This document shows, one piece after another, positions 51,501 through 59,559 of a DNA stretch of 64,000 nucleotides. Position numbers and translations under genes: made by a program. Position 1 is the first letter of the stretch. Each line of letters opens with the position of its first letter. The stretch covers positions 310,001 to 374,000 of the forward strand of contig NMRA01000105.1 of assembly GCA_002633005.1 (NCBI GenBank), written 5' to 3'. The stretch comes from Phoronis australis (Eukaryota; Phoronida; Phoronidae). The notes below the pieces were generated by a model, which was not told where the DNA came from, did not search any database, and worked only from the letters and a program-made list of their open reading frames with translations.

Positions 51501-54500
51501 CATCCCTCCCTGTTGTGTGTACACTTGTGCTGTCGGAGGCAGAATGTGCACGGGAACTTGCTCGTAGTACATGACGTGCATCTGAGAACAAACGCAAGCA
51601 TGAAGAGACAGTTGACGAGTTGGACCTCAGAGACACTGATGGATGAACAAGTCCACCTCAGTAATGTTAAATCTAATTCCCGCTGACAAAAATCTTTGCG
51701 TGCCATTGATTTCTATTATAGATAATAGATCAGTGAAGAGGTTCAAGTGTTCAACTGTATATTCTGGTAATGGCTCGCGCAAATTAAGCTTCCAACACCA
51801 ATCTGGGGAGCTTGCGGCAAAAAATGGTCATAATGGCCGATACTCGGGCAGATGTCGGCGTCACAAAACACCAGCTGTTAGCAATCATCTGATAAAAAAA
51901 TTGTATCTGGACACTGAAACAGCAAATTACACATGGTGGAGGCATTACTTACGAAGAATGACGACTGCAGTCAAAGAACGAGTAGTCAGTGGCTACAAAG
52001 TCCTGGCCATTGCTGCGCACAGCGAGTCGCATGGTGATGTGGTCTGTGGGAGACAGTGAACAGGTCACGTGAACAAAACAATTCCATCAGGGGGATAACT
52101 TGGGACAGAGAATATATAAAGTGACCTCTGAAGATATTGATTGCTGCGTACTGCCATCGCGAATGTGCCCAATGTCCACGTCTTCAAACAAAAATACTGG
52201 GACTTTGTCTGCCGTTCAGGACTGCAGGCCTAAGCTCATCATCATTTTTACAATATTTATCTAATTTATTCATCTAATTGTACATACTAACTAATACTAA
52301 TTTATTTCATTTCTTAATCTTTTCAATCTAATTGTACTCATCTTTCTGCATTTTACTTCATGTAATTATTTCCGATTGGGCCCACTTGAAAATTAGTGTA
52401 TTCACTGATATGGTCACCCAGTCTTTTAAAGAATTTAAATAAATATATAAATAAATTATGTAGCCGTTACCAATACAACGCGCTTCAGAAAACTCTGTTT
52501 GAATAATCTGCTGAACATATCTATTGTTACAAACAAAAGTAAAATTACCAATCAGTGGGAAGGTTGAGAATGTTAACACGTACGACAAGCAGTCTTGGTG
52601 TATCCACAAAAATCTACAAGTTTTTTTGTTAACAATCACGGATAATCCTAAATAGTTGGTAGCCAGTAACTTACAAGTAACCAGTAACGTAGCAACTAAC
52701 CAGTAACTTACCAACTAACCAGTGACTTGGCAACTAACCAGTGACTTGGCAACTAACCAGTGACTTGGCAACTAACCAGTGACTTGGCAACTAACCAGTG
52801 ACTTGGCAACTAACTACTGACTTGGCAACTAACTACTGAATTGGCAACTAATCAGTGACTTAGCAACTAATCACTGAATTAGCAACTAACCAGTGACTTG
52901 GCAACTAACCAGTGACTTGGCAACTAACTACTGACTTGGCAACTAACCAGTGACTTAGTAATTTAACAACTAACCAGTAACTTAGCAAATAATGAAACTT
53001 CCACTCACCCATGCCTGTGGGAATGTCGGGCAGGTTGCTTTTTGGTGGCGTCATACAGGTGATGCCATTATCCGTCTTGTGTCCGTCGGTTAGCAAAGGC
53101 TGTGACCCCTCGCGCATGTAGAACGCACACTGATACCTCACGCCAGTCACCGTGGGCAAGTTCTGAATGTTGATGTTCAGCTGTGGAAGATGGAATGAGA
53201 GGATAACATAAACCACGGATATTGAGGTATGAACAAAGTACAGTATCCTCGATGTTGCAAAGTGCGTTATTTGAATAACATCAGCAGAATGCTGGCACCG
53301 GGAACAAAGCACCAAAATGGCGCAAATTGATATTACCTCAAGTAATTATGTGCAATTAGCTATGAGTCTCGAGTATAACTAAAACATTTAGTTCCATAGA
53401 TATGTTACCAATATGAAGAGGATTAAAACTGAAGAATTCCAATTGACATGATTTTAGTTACTGTAAACATTCGGGTTAATGTCCTTGCCCACTCTTTACT
53501 TTTGAAAATTTTTGTATTAAGTGTCCACTGCTTCCTGAAGTGTCCACCATTTACTTTTGACGTCCGCGCTGTACTGTTGACACATATCAAGACTATAGGC
53601 AAAGTGTGTTATTCTATGCTACAACAAATTTATTTTTCCCAAAACCCAGTCTTTTCTAGCAGTTTCAAGAGCCCCTTTAAAGCCAAAGTGAGAGGCACTC
53701 TGTAAGCACCCCACATCCACGTGGCAGTTTGTGTCTGACCTATTTTCCATATATGGCAACTATTCAGTGACTAGAGAGCTAACTCGAATCATATCTACTG
53801 ACCAGCGCAAGCATGGACTTTTCTGACACAAACATTTTCAACTTGGTATACGAGTTGCAAAATTTAAACTGCACGAACAAGAGGGAGTTTGCACATAGAT
53901 ATATTTATCTAAATTTTATCTTCAACAATTTTGGTGACATTCATATGACAGGCCAGTCTTGAACTTTAGCAGATATTTTTTAATGAGTATTTTCTCCTAT
54001 TTCAAGCTGCATACTTTGCTCCTCAAATGCACGCATTGGCTAAAGAACGCCGATTCGATTTTCAAATCGCCACCTAGTCTAGTGGTAAACCCTTTGAACT
54101 TCCAATTTTGAAGATCATGGGTGGCCAGGGTCACTGTCTGGCTCGGGTTAAGCGCCCATATACGGGTAAGTACCCACCCTCAATTTCTTGACTTTTTTAC
54201 TTCAGGTACCTTTCTACGGATTAAGCACCACCTTGATTTCCAGGCTAGGCAATTTCAGCACCCAGGGTATTAACCCGAATGTTTTCAGTATGTTTTAATG
54301 CACTGAACAAGTGAAAAAGCCATGCTGTGAAAACCAACAGAACTGATGTCCAGGTTATGTGATTCAAAGAAAGCAGAATGAGGTACTCAGCAATGATTGC
54401 AGGTGCGTTCCTCAGGATACCAGGCAACTGATCGATTGTATTGAACACGCATGCAGGAAAGTAACCAATAAAAATCATTCCCACACGTCCAATAAACACG

Positions 54501-57392
54501 AGTTGGGGATATAACCACAACCAAACAGTCAAAAAATATAAACTGAGCAAAAGTTGGAAAATTGACCAGTATGTTGTTGAAGCTCAATTCCAATGTATAC
54601 CTAAACAATTGGTTACAGGAGTTCTTCACTTCCAAATTGTAAATAGGTAAAAGGAAAGAGATAGACGAAATTTGCACACAAGCGTAGCTGAGAGAAGCTG
54701 GAACGAAGTGCTGCCAACACCAACCAAAGTCAGCTCGAAAATGAAATAATTTTCTTTTGTTAACATTTGTTACTAGTCGATAAACAAATCAGGCGTCAAC
54801 AAAATTACATGGTGTTGGCAGCTTTAGGAATGCGGGAAGTCACTCAATAGAACAGAAACTGGGAAGATGGCTGGTCGCAAGTCACGTGACCAGCCTAAGC
54901 GCTGCCACCTGCAGGCAATAACAAGAACCGAGTCAATAAATGCAGTACCCACCTTCTGCAGAACGAGCGTGGAATGAACGTAAAACGTGGATTAGTTAGC
55001 TGTTACAGCGAGTGTGAATTATTTGAAACCGTTCGCACAGGGGTTAAAAAAAAAGCTAACTGGGATGTGAAATAAAGTTAAGATAACCTGTCAATACGTT
55101 CATGGGTGGTGAACAAGGAATAATCACAAATACCTACTAGAAGGAAAACAATTTATTTTTAAAACTGAATTCTTAGATTTCACGACAGAAAAAGGGCCAG
55201 GGTAAAGGTGACAGATTTGAAATAATACTTTATCAGAAAAGTTACATACAACCTAAAAGCAAAAAAATTCTAGGACAGTTACTATGGTAACAACTACAAC
55301 GCAGAGAATTACATTAGTATGCGCATGGTTTAATGAGGGCAAGTTAAAAGCAAAGTTAAAGCCACAGTCTGTTTTATAAATCAAACTGGCATTACTTATT
55401 TCCCACAAGGGGAGAGTTTAAGAAGCGATGGTGGTTGATCACAAGGTGACTCTTATCGCCACCTATCTGTACCAGGAGGTACTTTTTCTTTGCAGCAGGT
55501 GGCGTAGCGAAACATTGGACTTTGTGAAAAGACTATGGGTGTGATGATTAATCGCAATTTAATTGAGCGACTAATTTCGATATCCATACATCAAAGCCCA
55601 TTTTGATTCGATTCTTGGTTCCAATTTGGTGTATCGCCAAGTTACTTCTTATTTATACCTACTGAAAAGTATGTTTCAGACAATGAACAAATTAACAGCT
55701 CAGTGTCATTCATTAGTTGGAACCTTGTCATATTTCACAACTTTGTTGTTAAAATGGTATGAGTGAGATGTTAACTAACTACTTATATCTGAGACAAACA
55801 AAAGTTGAATTGAAAATAATCGAATTCCTCTGAAAAAAATCCAATCAAATTGATAAAAAACGTGTACCATGTTGACCCTAGAAAAGACCCTTTGACAGTG
55901 TATGTGATTAGACATTATGAGTTTCAAACAAATTGCCTTCTCATCCTATAGAGGCCGCCAGTATCTGGTCCCACGTGATCAGTGGCCACAATGGCACGTG
56001 AAAGTCTTTCATAACAAAATGTACAAAATGAAGTCCACTGCATCTGTGTGAAGATTTGCCAGTTCAAACATAATACTCTCAATACGTCTGATTTGCCGAT
56101 TTGGTGTTACGAAGCTTTAACACTGACCAACTTGTATCTGAAATCTCCATAACTCTGGGTTGGAGTATTTCGTACAAGTTGGATGGTTAGCGGCTAAGGC
56201 TAAGGCACTTCCAGTTACAAGAAAGGACAAAACAACATGAGTGAAAGTGCACGCTCGATATCCATCCCGTTTCAGAAGAAAGGCATGGACCACTGGTGTG
56301 AAAAGTGTTGCAACGGTGGCTCTGCCGAACCACTTGGATTGAGTCTGATTTGCAGACTATTCGCGAGTCCGTTTCAAACAGAATAAATCCTGTCCTTTCC
56401 TGTCAGCAATATTACAACTAATTCTACACTAGTACAGAACTACAATCTGTGCCAAACTTTCAAACTACTTATAGACGCCGGGAGATGACCAAGACTCCGT
56501 TTTACACACAAACCCTATCTACTTACCGTCTGCCGATCATCCTTGATCTGGGTCATGTTGGGTGACACAAATGTGATCTCCGTGCATCTCTTGTTGTTGT
56601 ACGGCAACCAGTGCTTTTGGAGGTCAGAATTCACGCAGGAACCATGGGTAGAACATCTAGAAGTGAAGGACACACAAGTGATGATATGGTCTTGCACACC
56701 TAGGGCCTTTGCCACATACTTCCAACTGGTCAGAACGCAATGATGACAACTGAGTTTGTAGGCAGCAAACTACGGAATGTCTATGCATGAAATGAACTTT
56801 TTTGAGACTAGCAGAGGTATCTGGTTAGCTTAGGTAGACGATACAAGGAGTGAGCAGTTGTACGAGACCAATCATTACTGTTCTAGAAGAACTCAACATC
56901 AATATGGCTACCACACTTCAAACTAAGTGTAACAACTTAAGTAAACGACAAGTTTCAACAGTGGCTTTGAAACATGTGTGCAGGCAAACAGACTTGGCAA
57001 CCTGCCAAGCAATAATTATGCATAAGTGGCAGTACGAAAATTACAAACATGCTATAATTAAATTTTGTAAAACAATTTTGTGAATAAGCTTTGTCATTCC
57101 AACACAAACTGTAATCCTGATTAACTAAACACCACAAATTAGTTGTAGTTGTTAACTCCGCAGGTCAGCTTCACCAACAACTGCACACTATTTATTTCAT
57201 TTGTTCACTATTGCAATAGTCCCAGTTCACCCCGTTGACTAGATGTTGTCCCAACCACAGCCGGAACGTACACAATACGGATACTCACTTGGACTCCAGG
57301 GTACACCAGCCACAGTAGGGGTCAGGTGAGTTGATGATACAGTTTAAACACCCCTTGTTCTTCTCACACTCCTCCACTTTTATACGGGTTAC
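27489..57392 (-). CDS. PLXNA: Plexin-A-like semaphorin receptor, 27 exons (sema domain mostly outside the window)
   Basis: Transmembrane receptor for semaphorins that controls cytoskeleton and adhesion through a cytoplasmic GAP domain. The exons join in phase to 1416 residues plus TAG. Order: PSI 1 (residues about 8-55), IPT, PSI 2 (about 166-195), IPT, PSI 3 (about 325-375), three to four IPT folds (378-728), juxtamembrane stretch, transmembrane helix about 756-779 ([19 protein letters not shown]), stop-transfer KRKSR, coiled juxtamembrane segment, GAP part 1 with LLRRT (Arg 950 and 951), Rho-binding domain about 1020-1115, and GAP part 2 with LPLRFW (Arg 1268). From family knowledge these arginines are the ones needed for GAP activity; all are present. 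The cytoplasmic sequence ([19 protein letters not shown]) is class A-like, and there is no class B type PDZ-binding tail. The 5' exons lie beyond 64000. Confidence 0.96.
27700..28140. repeat. Dispersed repeat, copy 1 (plexin intron P26-P27)
   Basis: Shares long diverged stretches with 59560-59870 in the same orientation, for example gatttcgtattgaacattta against gatttcatattgaatacttt, and gatttctactttcagaaaat against gatttctaacttcagagaac. No coding content; probably an old interspersed element. Confidence 0.7.
28437..28511 (-). CDS. PLXNA: Plexin exon P26
   Basis: Acceptor tttcag, donor gtaagt; 75 bases. Encodes [20 protein letters not shown] and KYNDH. Confidence 0.93.
28512..29601 (-). other. 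Plexin intron P25-P26
   Basis: No feature recognised beyond short incidental frames; a 141-codon minus frame (28433-28858) overlaps exon P26 and is not itself coding. Confidence 0.5.
29602..29677 (-). CDS. PLXNA: Plexin exon P25
   Basis: Acceptor ttgcag, donor gtaagt. Encodes [20 protein letters not shown] and AEESR, a strongly conserved plexin segment. Confidence 0.94.
30001..30028. repeat. Poly-C tract with one unknown base
   Basis: A C run interrupted by N at 30017, 20 bases from the P24 donor. The true length is uncertain in the assembly. Confidence 0.9.
30051..30263 (-). CDS. PLXNA: Plexin exon P24: GAP part 2, third arginine
   Basis: Acceptor ttgcag, donor gtaagc. Encodes [40 protein letters not shown] and [10 protein letters not shown]. 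The Arg of LRFW corresponds to the third arginine needed for GAP activity in the family. Confidence 0.96.
30585..30754 (-). CDS. PLXNA: Plexin exon P23: GAP part 2
   Basis: Acceptor tttcag, donor gtcagt. Encodes [40 protein letters not shown] and [11 protein letters not shown]. Confidence 0.96.
30755..32137 (-). other. Plexin intron P22-P23
   Basis: AT-rich, no repeats or genes recognised. Confidence 0.5.
32138..32230 (-). CDS. PLXNA: Plexin exon P22
   Basis: Acceptor tttcag, donor gtacca. Encodes [20 protein letters not shown] and [11 protein letters not shown], the start of GAP part 2. Confidence 0.94.
32996..33187 (-). CDS. PLXNA: Plexin exon P21
   Basis: Acceptor ccacag, donor gtaagt. 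Encodes [20 protein letters not shown], Ser-rich [20 protein letters not shown] and [12 protein letters not shown], the variable linker after the Rho-binding domain. Confidence 0.94.
33349..33726 (-). repeat. PLXNA: Minisatellite built from the exon P20 / 5' splice site junction
   Basis: About six units of 51-62 bases. Each contains, on the minus strand, a copy of the exon end GTCAATACATTACAGCATTA, then TGGGGTAAGG and intron start. The units nearest the exon keep the full GGGGTAAGG donor; distal ones read GGGTAATG or GGTGTAAGG. The true exon P20 is the first unit in transcript order. Confidence 0.93.
33727..33836 (-). CDS. PLXNA: Plexin exon P20: Rho-binding domain end
   Basis: Acceptor ccttag, donor gtaagg. 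Encodes [20 protein letters not shown] and [17 protein letters not shown], matching EW..G.......LQDED...NTL.HY of plexin A. Its 3' edge and donor are the source of the minisatellite at 33349-33726. Confidence 0.93.
34400..34559 (-). CDS. PLXNA: Plexin exon P19: Rho-binding domain
   Basis: Acceptor tttacag, donor gtaggt. Encodes [40 protein letters not shown] and [13 protein letters not shown], the ubiquitin-like domain inserted in the GAP fold. Confidence 0.95.
34562..34665 (-). repeat. PLXNA: Pyrimidine-rich minisatellite in front of exon P19
   Basis: On the minus strand, units like CTCTGACCACTCCCACTCCT repeat about four times with decay and end within 10 bases of the acceptor tttacag. They act in effect as an extended polypyrimidine region. 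Confidence 0.75.
35932..36078 (-). CDS. PLXNA: Plexin exon P18
   Basis: Acceptor ccctcag, donor gtaagg. Encodes [40 protein letters not shown] and RQQMEYKTL. Decayed tandem copies of its first 30 bases lie upstream in the intron (36079-36345). Confidence 0.95.
36079..36345 (-). repeat. PLXNA: Tandem copies of the intron/exon P18 junction
   Basis: Five to six units, period 47-48 bases (one 67). On the minus strand each has an intron tail (GTTCATTTATTCCCCTCAG type) and a copy of the exon start GAGTGCGCTGGTGAACCTCT. Unit positions of the shared ttcacc: 36064 (exon), 36111, 36159, 36207, 36254, 36321. Some copies keep an acceptor AG, one has lost it (CCCCTTGG). Confidence 0.92.
36667..36811 (-). 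CDS. PLXNA: Plexin exon P17: GAP arginine motif LLRRT
   Basis: Acceptor ttgcag, donor gtcagt. Encodes [40 protein letters not shown] and FLLFKFLK. The two arginines are the primary catalytic arginine motif of the plexin GAP domain. Confidence 0.96.
37144..37216 (+). repeat. tRNA-derived SINE-like fragment
   Basis: Contains a box A-like ttagctcctcagctgaaa and a box B-like cggttcgagtctg at normal spacing. The acceptor stem does not pair, so it is not a tRNA gene. Located in plexin intron P16-P17. Confidence 0.45.
37652..37842 (-). CDS. PLXNA: Plexin exon P16: GAP part 1
   Basis: Acceptor attag, donor gtgagt. Encodes [40 protein letters not shown] and [20 protein letters not shown]. Confidence 0.95.
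38078..38580. mobile_element. hAT-like non-autonomous element in plexin intron P15-P16
   Basis: Ends CAGGGCTTGGAATATCCAA and, on the other strand, CAGGGCATGGAATTTTCC. Flanked by AAAAAT at 38072-38077 and 38581-38586. Length 503 bases. The interior has repeated cgcggaaat motifs and a segment (gtggaccttttgccgacaaa) shared with the MITE at 23991, as if one element had inserted or recombined with another. CAGGG ends and a short target duplication suggest hAT; this is inference. Confidence 0.8.
38808..38959 (-). CDS. PLXNA: Plexin exon P15: juxtamembrane
   Basis: Acceptor attcag, donor gtaagg. Encodes [40 protein letters not shown] and PVVRELE. FLDY...RVLFP is a plexin signature. Confidence 0.95.
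39355..39605 (-). repeat. PLXNA: G-rich, donor-like degenerate repeat after exon P14
   Basis: In the transcript this is a purine- and G-run-rich stretch directly after the P14 donor with many ggtgag, ggtaag and gggt motifs. It looks like a decayed minisatellite of the splice site region. On the plus strand it is a C-rich tract. Confidence 0.55.
39612..39855 (-). CDS. PLXNA: Plexin exon P14: transmembrane helix
   Basis: Acceptor ccttag, donor gtgagt. Encodes [40 protein letters not shown] and [18 protein letters not shown], then [15 protein letters not shown]. One membrane span with a basic stop-transfer. Confidence 0.96.
40081..40110. repeat. Poly-C tract with one unknown base
   Basis: C run with N at 40095 in plexin intron P13-P14; length uncertain in the assembly. 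Confidence 0.9.
40386..40559 (-). CDS. PLXNA: Plexin exon P13: last IPT
   Basis: Acceptor tctcag, donor gtaaga. Encodes [20 protein letters not shown] and [20 protein letters not shown] three-copy 50-base repeat abuts its acceptor. Confidence 0.93.
40566..40725. repeat. 50-base tandem repeat, three copies, beside the exon P13 acceptor
   Basis: Near-identical units containing gtcagtgcatgatacagaga and gatgagcaacatrtctcaag. The high identity implies recent amplification. They start 6 bases upstream of the acceptor in transcript terms. Confidence 0.93.
41033..41260 (-). CDS. PLXNA: Plexin exon P12
   Basis: Acceptor tttacag, donor gtaatg. Encodes [20 protein letters not shown], then [20 protein letters not shown] and KKIGSLKIE. 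Confidence 0.92.
41881..42210. repeat. Diverged direct repeat (about 80 bases, 246 apart)
   Basis: 41881-41955 and 42127-42205 share tttttacccaagtg, tattggtgcatgc and cataagc blocks. Located in plexin intron P11-P12. Confidence 0.55.
42323..42416 (-). CDS. PLXNA: Plexin exon P11 (unusual donor GTTTGT)
   Basis: Acceptor ttgtag. Encodes [20 protein letters not shown] and [11 protein letters not shown]. The donor after GGG is gtttgt, weaker than the others, but it is the only one that keeps phase with P12. Confidence 0.85.
43176..43346 (-). CDS. PLXNA: Plexin exon P10
   Basis: Acceptor ttttag, donor gtaaga. Encodes [20 protein letters not shown] and [17 protein letters not shown]; the YKPNPNI segment opens the next IPT. 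Confidence 0.92.
43981..44008. promoter_or_regulatory. Paired inverted kappaB-type sites
   Basis: GGGATTCCCC at 43981-43990 and GGGAATCCCC at 43999-44008 both fit GGGRNNYYCC, in mirror orientation 8 bases apart in plexin intron P9-P10. Function is inference only. Confidence 0.35.
45167..45409 (-). CDS. PLXNA: Plexin exon P9: IPT boundary and next IPT
   Basis: Acceptor ttacag, donor gtatga. Encodes [40 protein letters not shown] and FGSNSCAVK. Confidence 0.94.
46074..46219 (-). CDS. PLXNA: Plexin exon P8: IPT
   Basis: Acceptor ctgcag, donor gtaagt. Encodes [20 protein letters not shown] and [17 protein letters not shown], the GP..GGT.VTI hallmark of IPT folds. Confidence 0.94.
46706..47104 (-). 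CDS. PLXNA: Plexin exon P7: second IPT and third PSI
   Basis: Acceptor gtttcag, donor gtgagt; 399 bases. Encodes [34 protein letters not shown], then [20 protein letters not shown] and CPNPQITS, the PSI 3 cysteines. A 212-codon plus-strand frame over it is antisense. Confidence 0.95.
49203..49320. mobile_element. Palindromic MITE, copy 2 of family TTGGTAATRGT
   Basis: Left end ttggtaatagtcggatataa; the complement of the right end reads ttgggcagtagtcaatataa. The core is shared with copies at 8933 and 61033. In plexin intron P6-P7. Confidence 0.75.
49415..49725. repeat. Degenerate minisatellite around GCAYTGTGGGTAA
   Basis: About eight irregular units with tgcattgtgggta or tgcactgtgggtaa followed by acatgtgact-like sequence, 25-45 bases apart. 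Related single motifs occur elsewhere (27295, 61500, 61643). Confidence 0.7.
50688..50810 (-). CDS. PLXNA: Plexin exon P6
   Basis: Acceptor aacag, donor gtatgt. Encodes [20 protein letters not shown] and [16 protein letters not shown], matching the conserved YCP...I.V...KAENL entry strand of the second IPT. 123 bases, phase 0 on both sides. Opposite-strand frames here are shadows. Confidence 0.9.
51470..51581 (-). CDS. PLXNA: Plexin exon P5: second PSI domain
   Basis: Acceptor tctcag, donor gtgagt. Encodes [20 protein letters not shown] and [13 protein letters not shown] with the PSI 2 cysteines. Confidence 0.93.
51953..52043 (-). CDS. PLXNA: Plexin exon P4
   Basis: Acceptor ccacag, donor gtaagt. 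Encodes [20 protein letters not shown] and [10 protein letters not shown], the end of the first IPT running into PSI 2. Confidence 0.92.
52660..52985. repeat. 19-base minisatellite beside the exon P3 donor
   Basis: About 15 units of aactaaccagtgacttggc with variants, ending some 20 bases from the P3 donor, on the intron side. In one frame it reads as a repeated peptide, which I regard as incidental. Confidence 0.93.
53009..53180 (-). CDS. PLXNA: Plexin exon P3: first IPT domain
   Basis: Acceptor ccacag, donor gtgagt. Encodes [40 protein letters not shown] and DIPTGM. A 19-base minisatellite begins about 20 bases beyond its donor. Confidence 0.93.
53181..56526 (-). other. Plexin intron P2-P3
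   Basis: Mostly unremarkable. Near 54065-54125 a tRNA-like box A (tagtctagtggtaaaccc) suggests a decayed SINE. No nested gene. Confidence 0.45.
56527..56656 (-). CDS. PLXNA: Plexin exon P2: end of PSI 1 and linker
   Basis: Acceptor ttctag, donor gtaagt. Encodes [20 protein letters not shown] and [20 protein letters not shown], the PSI 1 to first IPT linker. Ends in phase 0. Confidence 0.92.
57289..57392 (-). CDS. PLXNA: Plexin exon P1: first PSI domain
   Basis: Acceptor gtctag, donor gtgagt. Encodes [18 protein letters not shown] and [13 protein letters not shown] with the PSI cysteine pattern. VTRIKVEEC matches the plexin sema-PSI junction. Ends with AA of a Lys codon. Confidence 0.93.
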
Positions 57393-59369
57393 CTAGACAA
57401 CCAAAAATGTACAACTGATTTAAAATGAACGACACTGAGCAGATTGGTAATGACCATTTCATTTTCATCAATAGTAACTTGTCTAATTAAACCAATATCA
57501 GAACCTTGACTGTTCTACACCCAATGTTCTCACGATGAAACTATCGTGTATAGCGCTGGTGCTTAAATTATATTTGTGAACAATTAGACAATACTTAAGT
57601 AATAATTTTGATAAAATTGTAACATACAGACTGCAGTGACCACTGGACTGAAAAATCTGACATTGTTATCCCAACATTTCACAGGTTGAGTTCACCTAAA
57701 GCACAATTAGTAATACATCAAATCACAAAATGAGCAAGGGGCTTAAAATTTGAGCGCCTGGTGTTATCGTGACATTTATCCCAATCGCTCGGTCTCGCCC
57801 CCTTGTGGTATATGTCAACGACATGCATCTGCCATTGTTTCTGACTGGCATCATTGCATACACCATAATACATTAGCTGATAATTACTTGGAGCCATTAC
57901 AACTAGCTCTCACCATTCAACAATTCAAACAGGTCACATTTGTGCAGCGCGTGCATTTCACAGCGAACACACAAAAAGTACAATTTTTTTGTTCAAAATG
58001 AACAATCGCTTGTGTCGCATACTATTTCAACAGCTGAGAGGCAAAATCAAACAGGTCTTGACAACCTGTTAAAACAGATCACTGAGCCAATACCAATGAA
58101 CAAAGACAAAAACAGGATGTACAGTACTCAAGTCATACGCATTTGATACTTCACTCAGGAGGCCATGGTTTGAACACAGAGATTATGGTAAGCAGGAGTC
58201 AAGTGAACAAGTCTTCAAATACATATCATGTTGTCAATATAAGTTCTATTTACTTAGGATACTACAGTGTCAAATGCGATAGCCACTAATCAAATTAGAA
58301 TGCTCCAAAACAGCAGATAAGAACTTACATCATCAATACACAGAACATGAGTGGAGGATGATATTGAGAAGGAAGCTCCACGTTAATAGATCCAATATTC
58401 AGTTTAATTTAGTTTCACATTTTGCCCCAAAAGGAAATTGGCTGGAGGAAATGTATCCTAGCTTAGAAGAGGAATCCAGTAAGGCATCAAACAGTACAGT
58501 ATTCAATTGATGGGCAACCAATAAAATCGAGTATCGGATTTCATTTACCAGTCATTTACCAATGTAATCCATCCATGGGTTAAGTAGCAATGATGCATGA
58601 GGAACAATTGATTGACTTTCAGAGAAAGTATTATTGATTTTGGCACTGCCTTTGTGCTAGTGTGTTGAGACCCAGGCAAGTCAAGTAGGGCCCAGGACAA
58701 AAGGAGATGGACACACAACAGGGCGCGCTACTTGTGCGATGACCAGACATTAAACAACTGATAGTTCACTCTACAGGTTCTGTATCCAGTTTGCAGGAGG
58801 CCAGATATAATGCTTAACCCAATACAATACTAGGCGACATGACAAATCTGCTTTCAGGTTGAAACAACAAAATACTGTCAATTAATGTAACGACCTTGTG
58901 ACTAGTAAACAATGTATGTAAACAGTTGAAAGAAGCTGAAGTCCAGTACACGCCAAACTAAAGAAAACTACGAGAATAAATATTCACTGAAACTGTTCAA
59001 CAACATGCAATTAAAATTGTTTTGCAAGAGCCTAATTTGAATGAATTCTCAACCATTTTTTTAAATGGTCTGTTGTGTCGATACACCTATAGTCTGACTA
59101 GAGGCAAGTGCAATTGATTTTGCGACCAAAAACGTGACTCAAAGCCAGCTTACACTACACAGCGTAATTACATAAAACCTGTCAGTTCAGCGCAAAGTCG
59201 GATGCTGGAAATCAATAGCCGTACACAACCATCTCTTTCAAAATTAGGTGTTATTACCAGAAGATCAATTCTGATCTGTCGATCAAATCTTGGTGAGTGA
59301 AACAGGATAAACTGTTCGAGGAGAAATCAAAACAACCAACACACAAATAGGTGATGACCAAGGACTTAC

Positions 59370-59474
59370 AGAGCCCGGAGCATGACAAGGTTCTCACTAC
59401 TAAGGTTTTGTAGAGCCTTAATTGGCTGATCGGATTCATACAAAATTTCCACGTACTGTGCTTTACCATATGCA
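59370..59474 (-). CDS. PLXNA: Candidate last sema-domain exon of the plexin (phase conflict)
   Basis: On the minus strand an acceptor ttcaacag and donor gtaagt bound 105 bases encoding AYGKAQYVEILYESDQPIKA and LQNLSSENLVMLRA. This resembles the end of plexin sema domains (YE..V....P...M..S...LYVM). It would end with two bases of a codon, while exon P1 starts in phase 0 and would then read a stop. Either a short exon is missing, an indel is present, or this is a chance match. Confidence 0.3.
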
Positions 59475-59559
59475 CTGTTGAACAAAATACTGTTAGAAAT
59501 TGTTCCTTAAAACGTTCCACTTTCATGATTTTTGTGAAAAAATTCAAAAGATGCATAAA

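Noticed and set aside
52660-53315. Minus-strand open frames through the P3 minisatellite
   Set aside because: They read exon P3 and run past its donor into the repeat; splicing at gtgagt explains the real product.
58327-58385. Possible exon ending at gtaagt with phase 0, just upstream of plexin exon P1
   Set aside because: Lacks a pyrimidine tract and its only possible acceptor does not fit the phase of the candidate sema exon.
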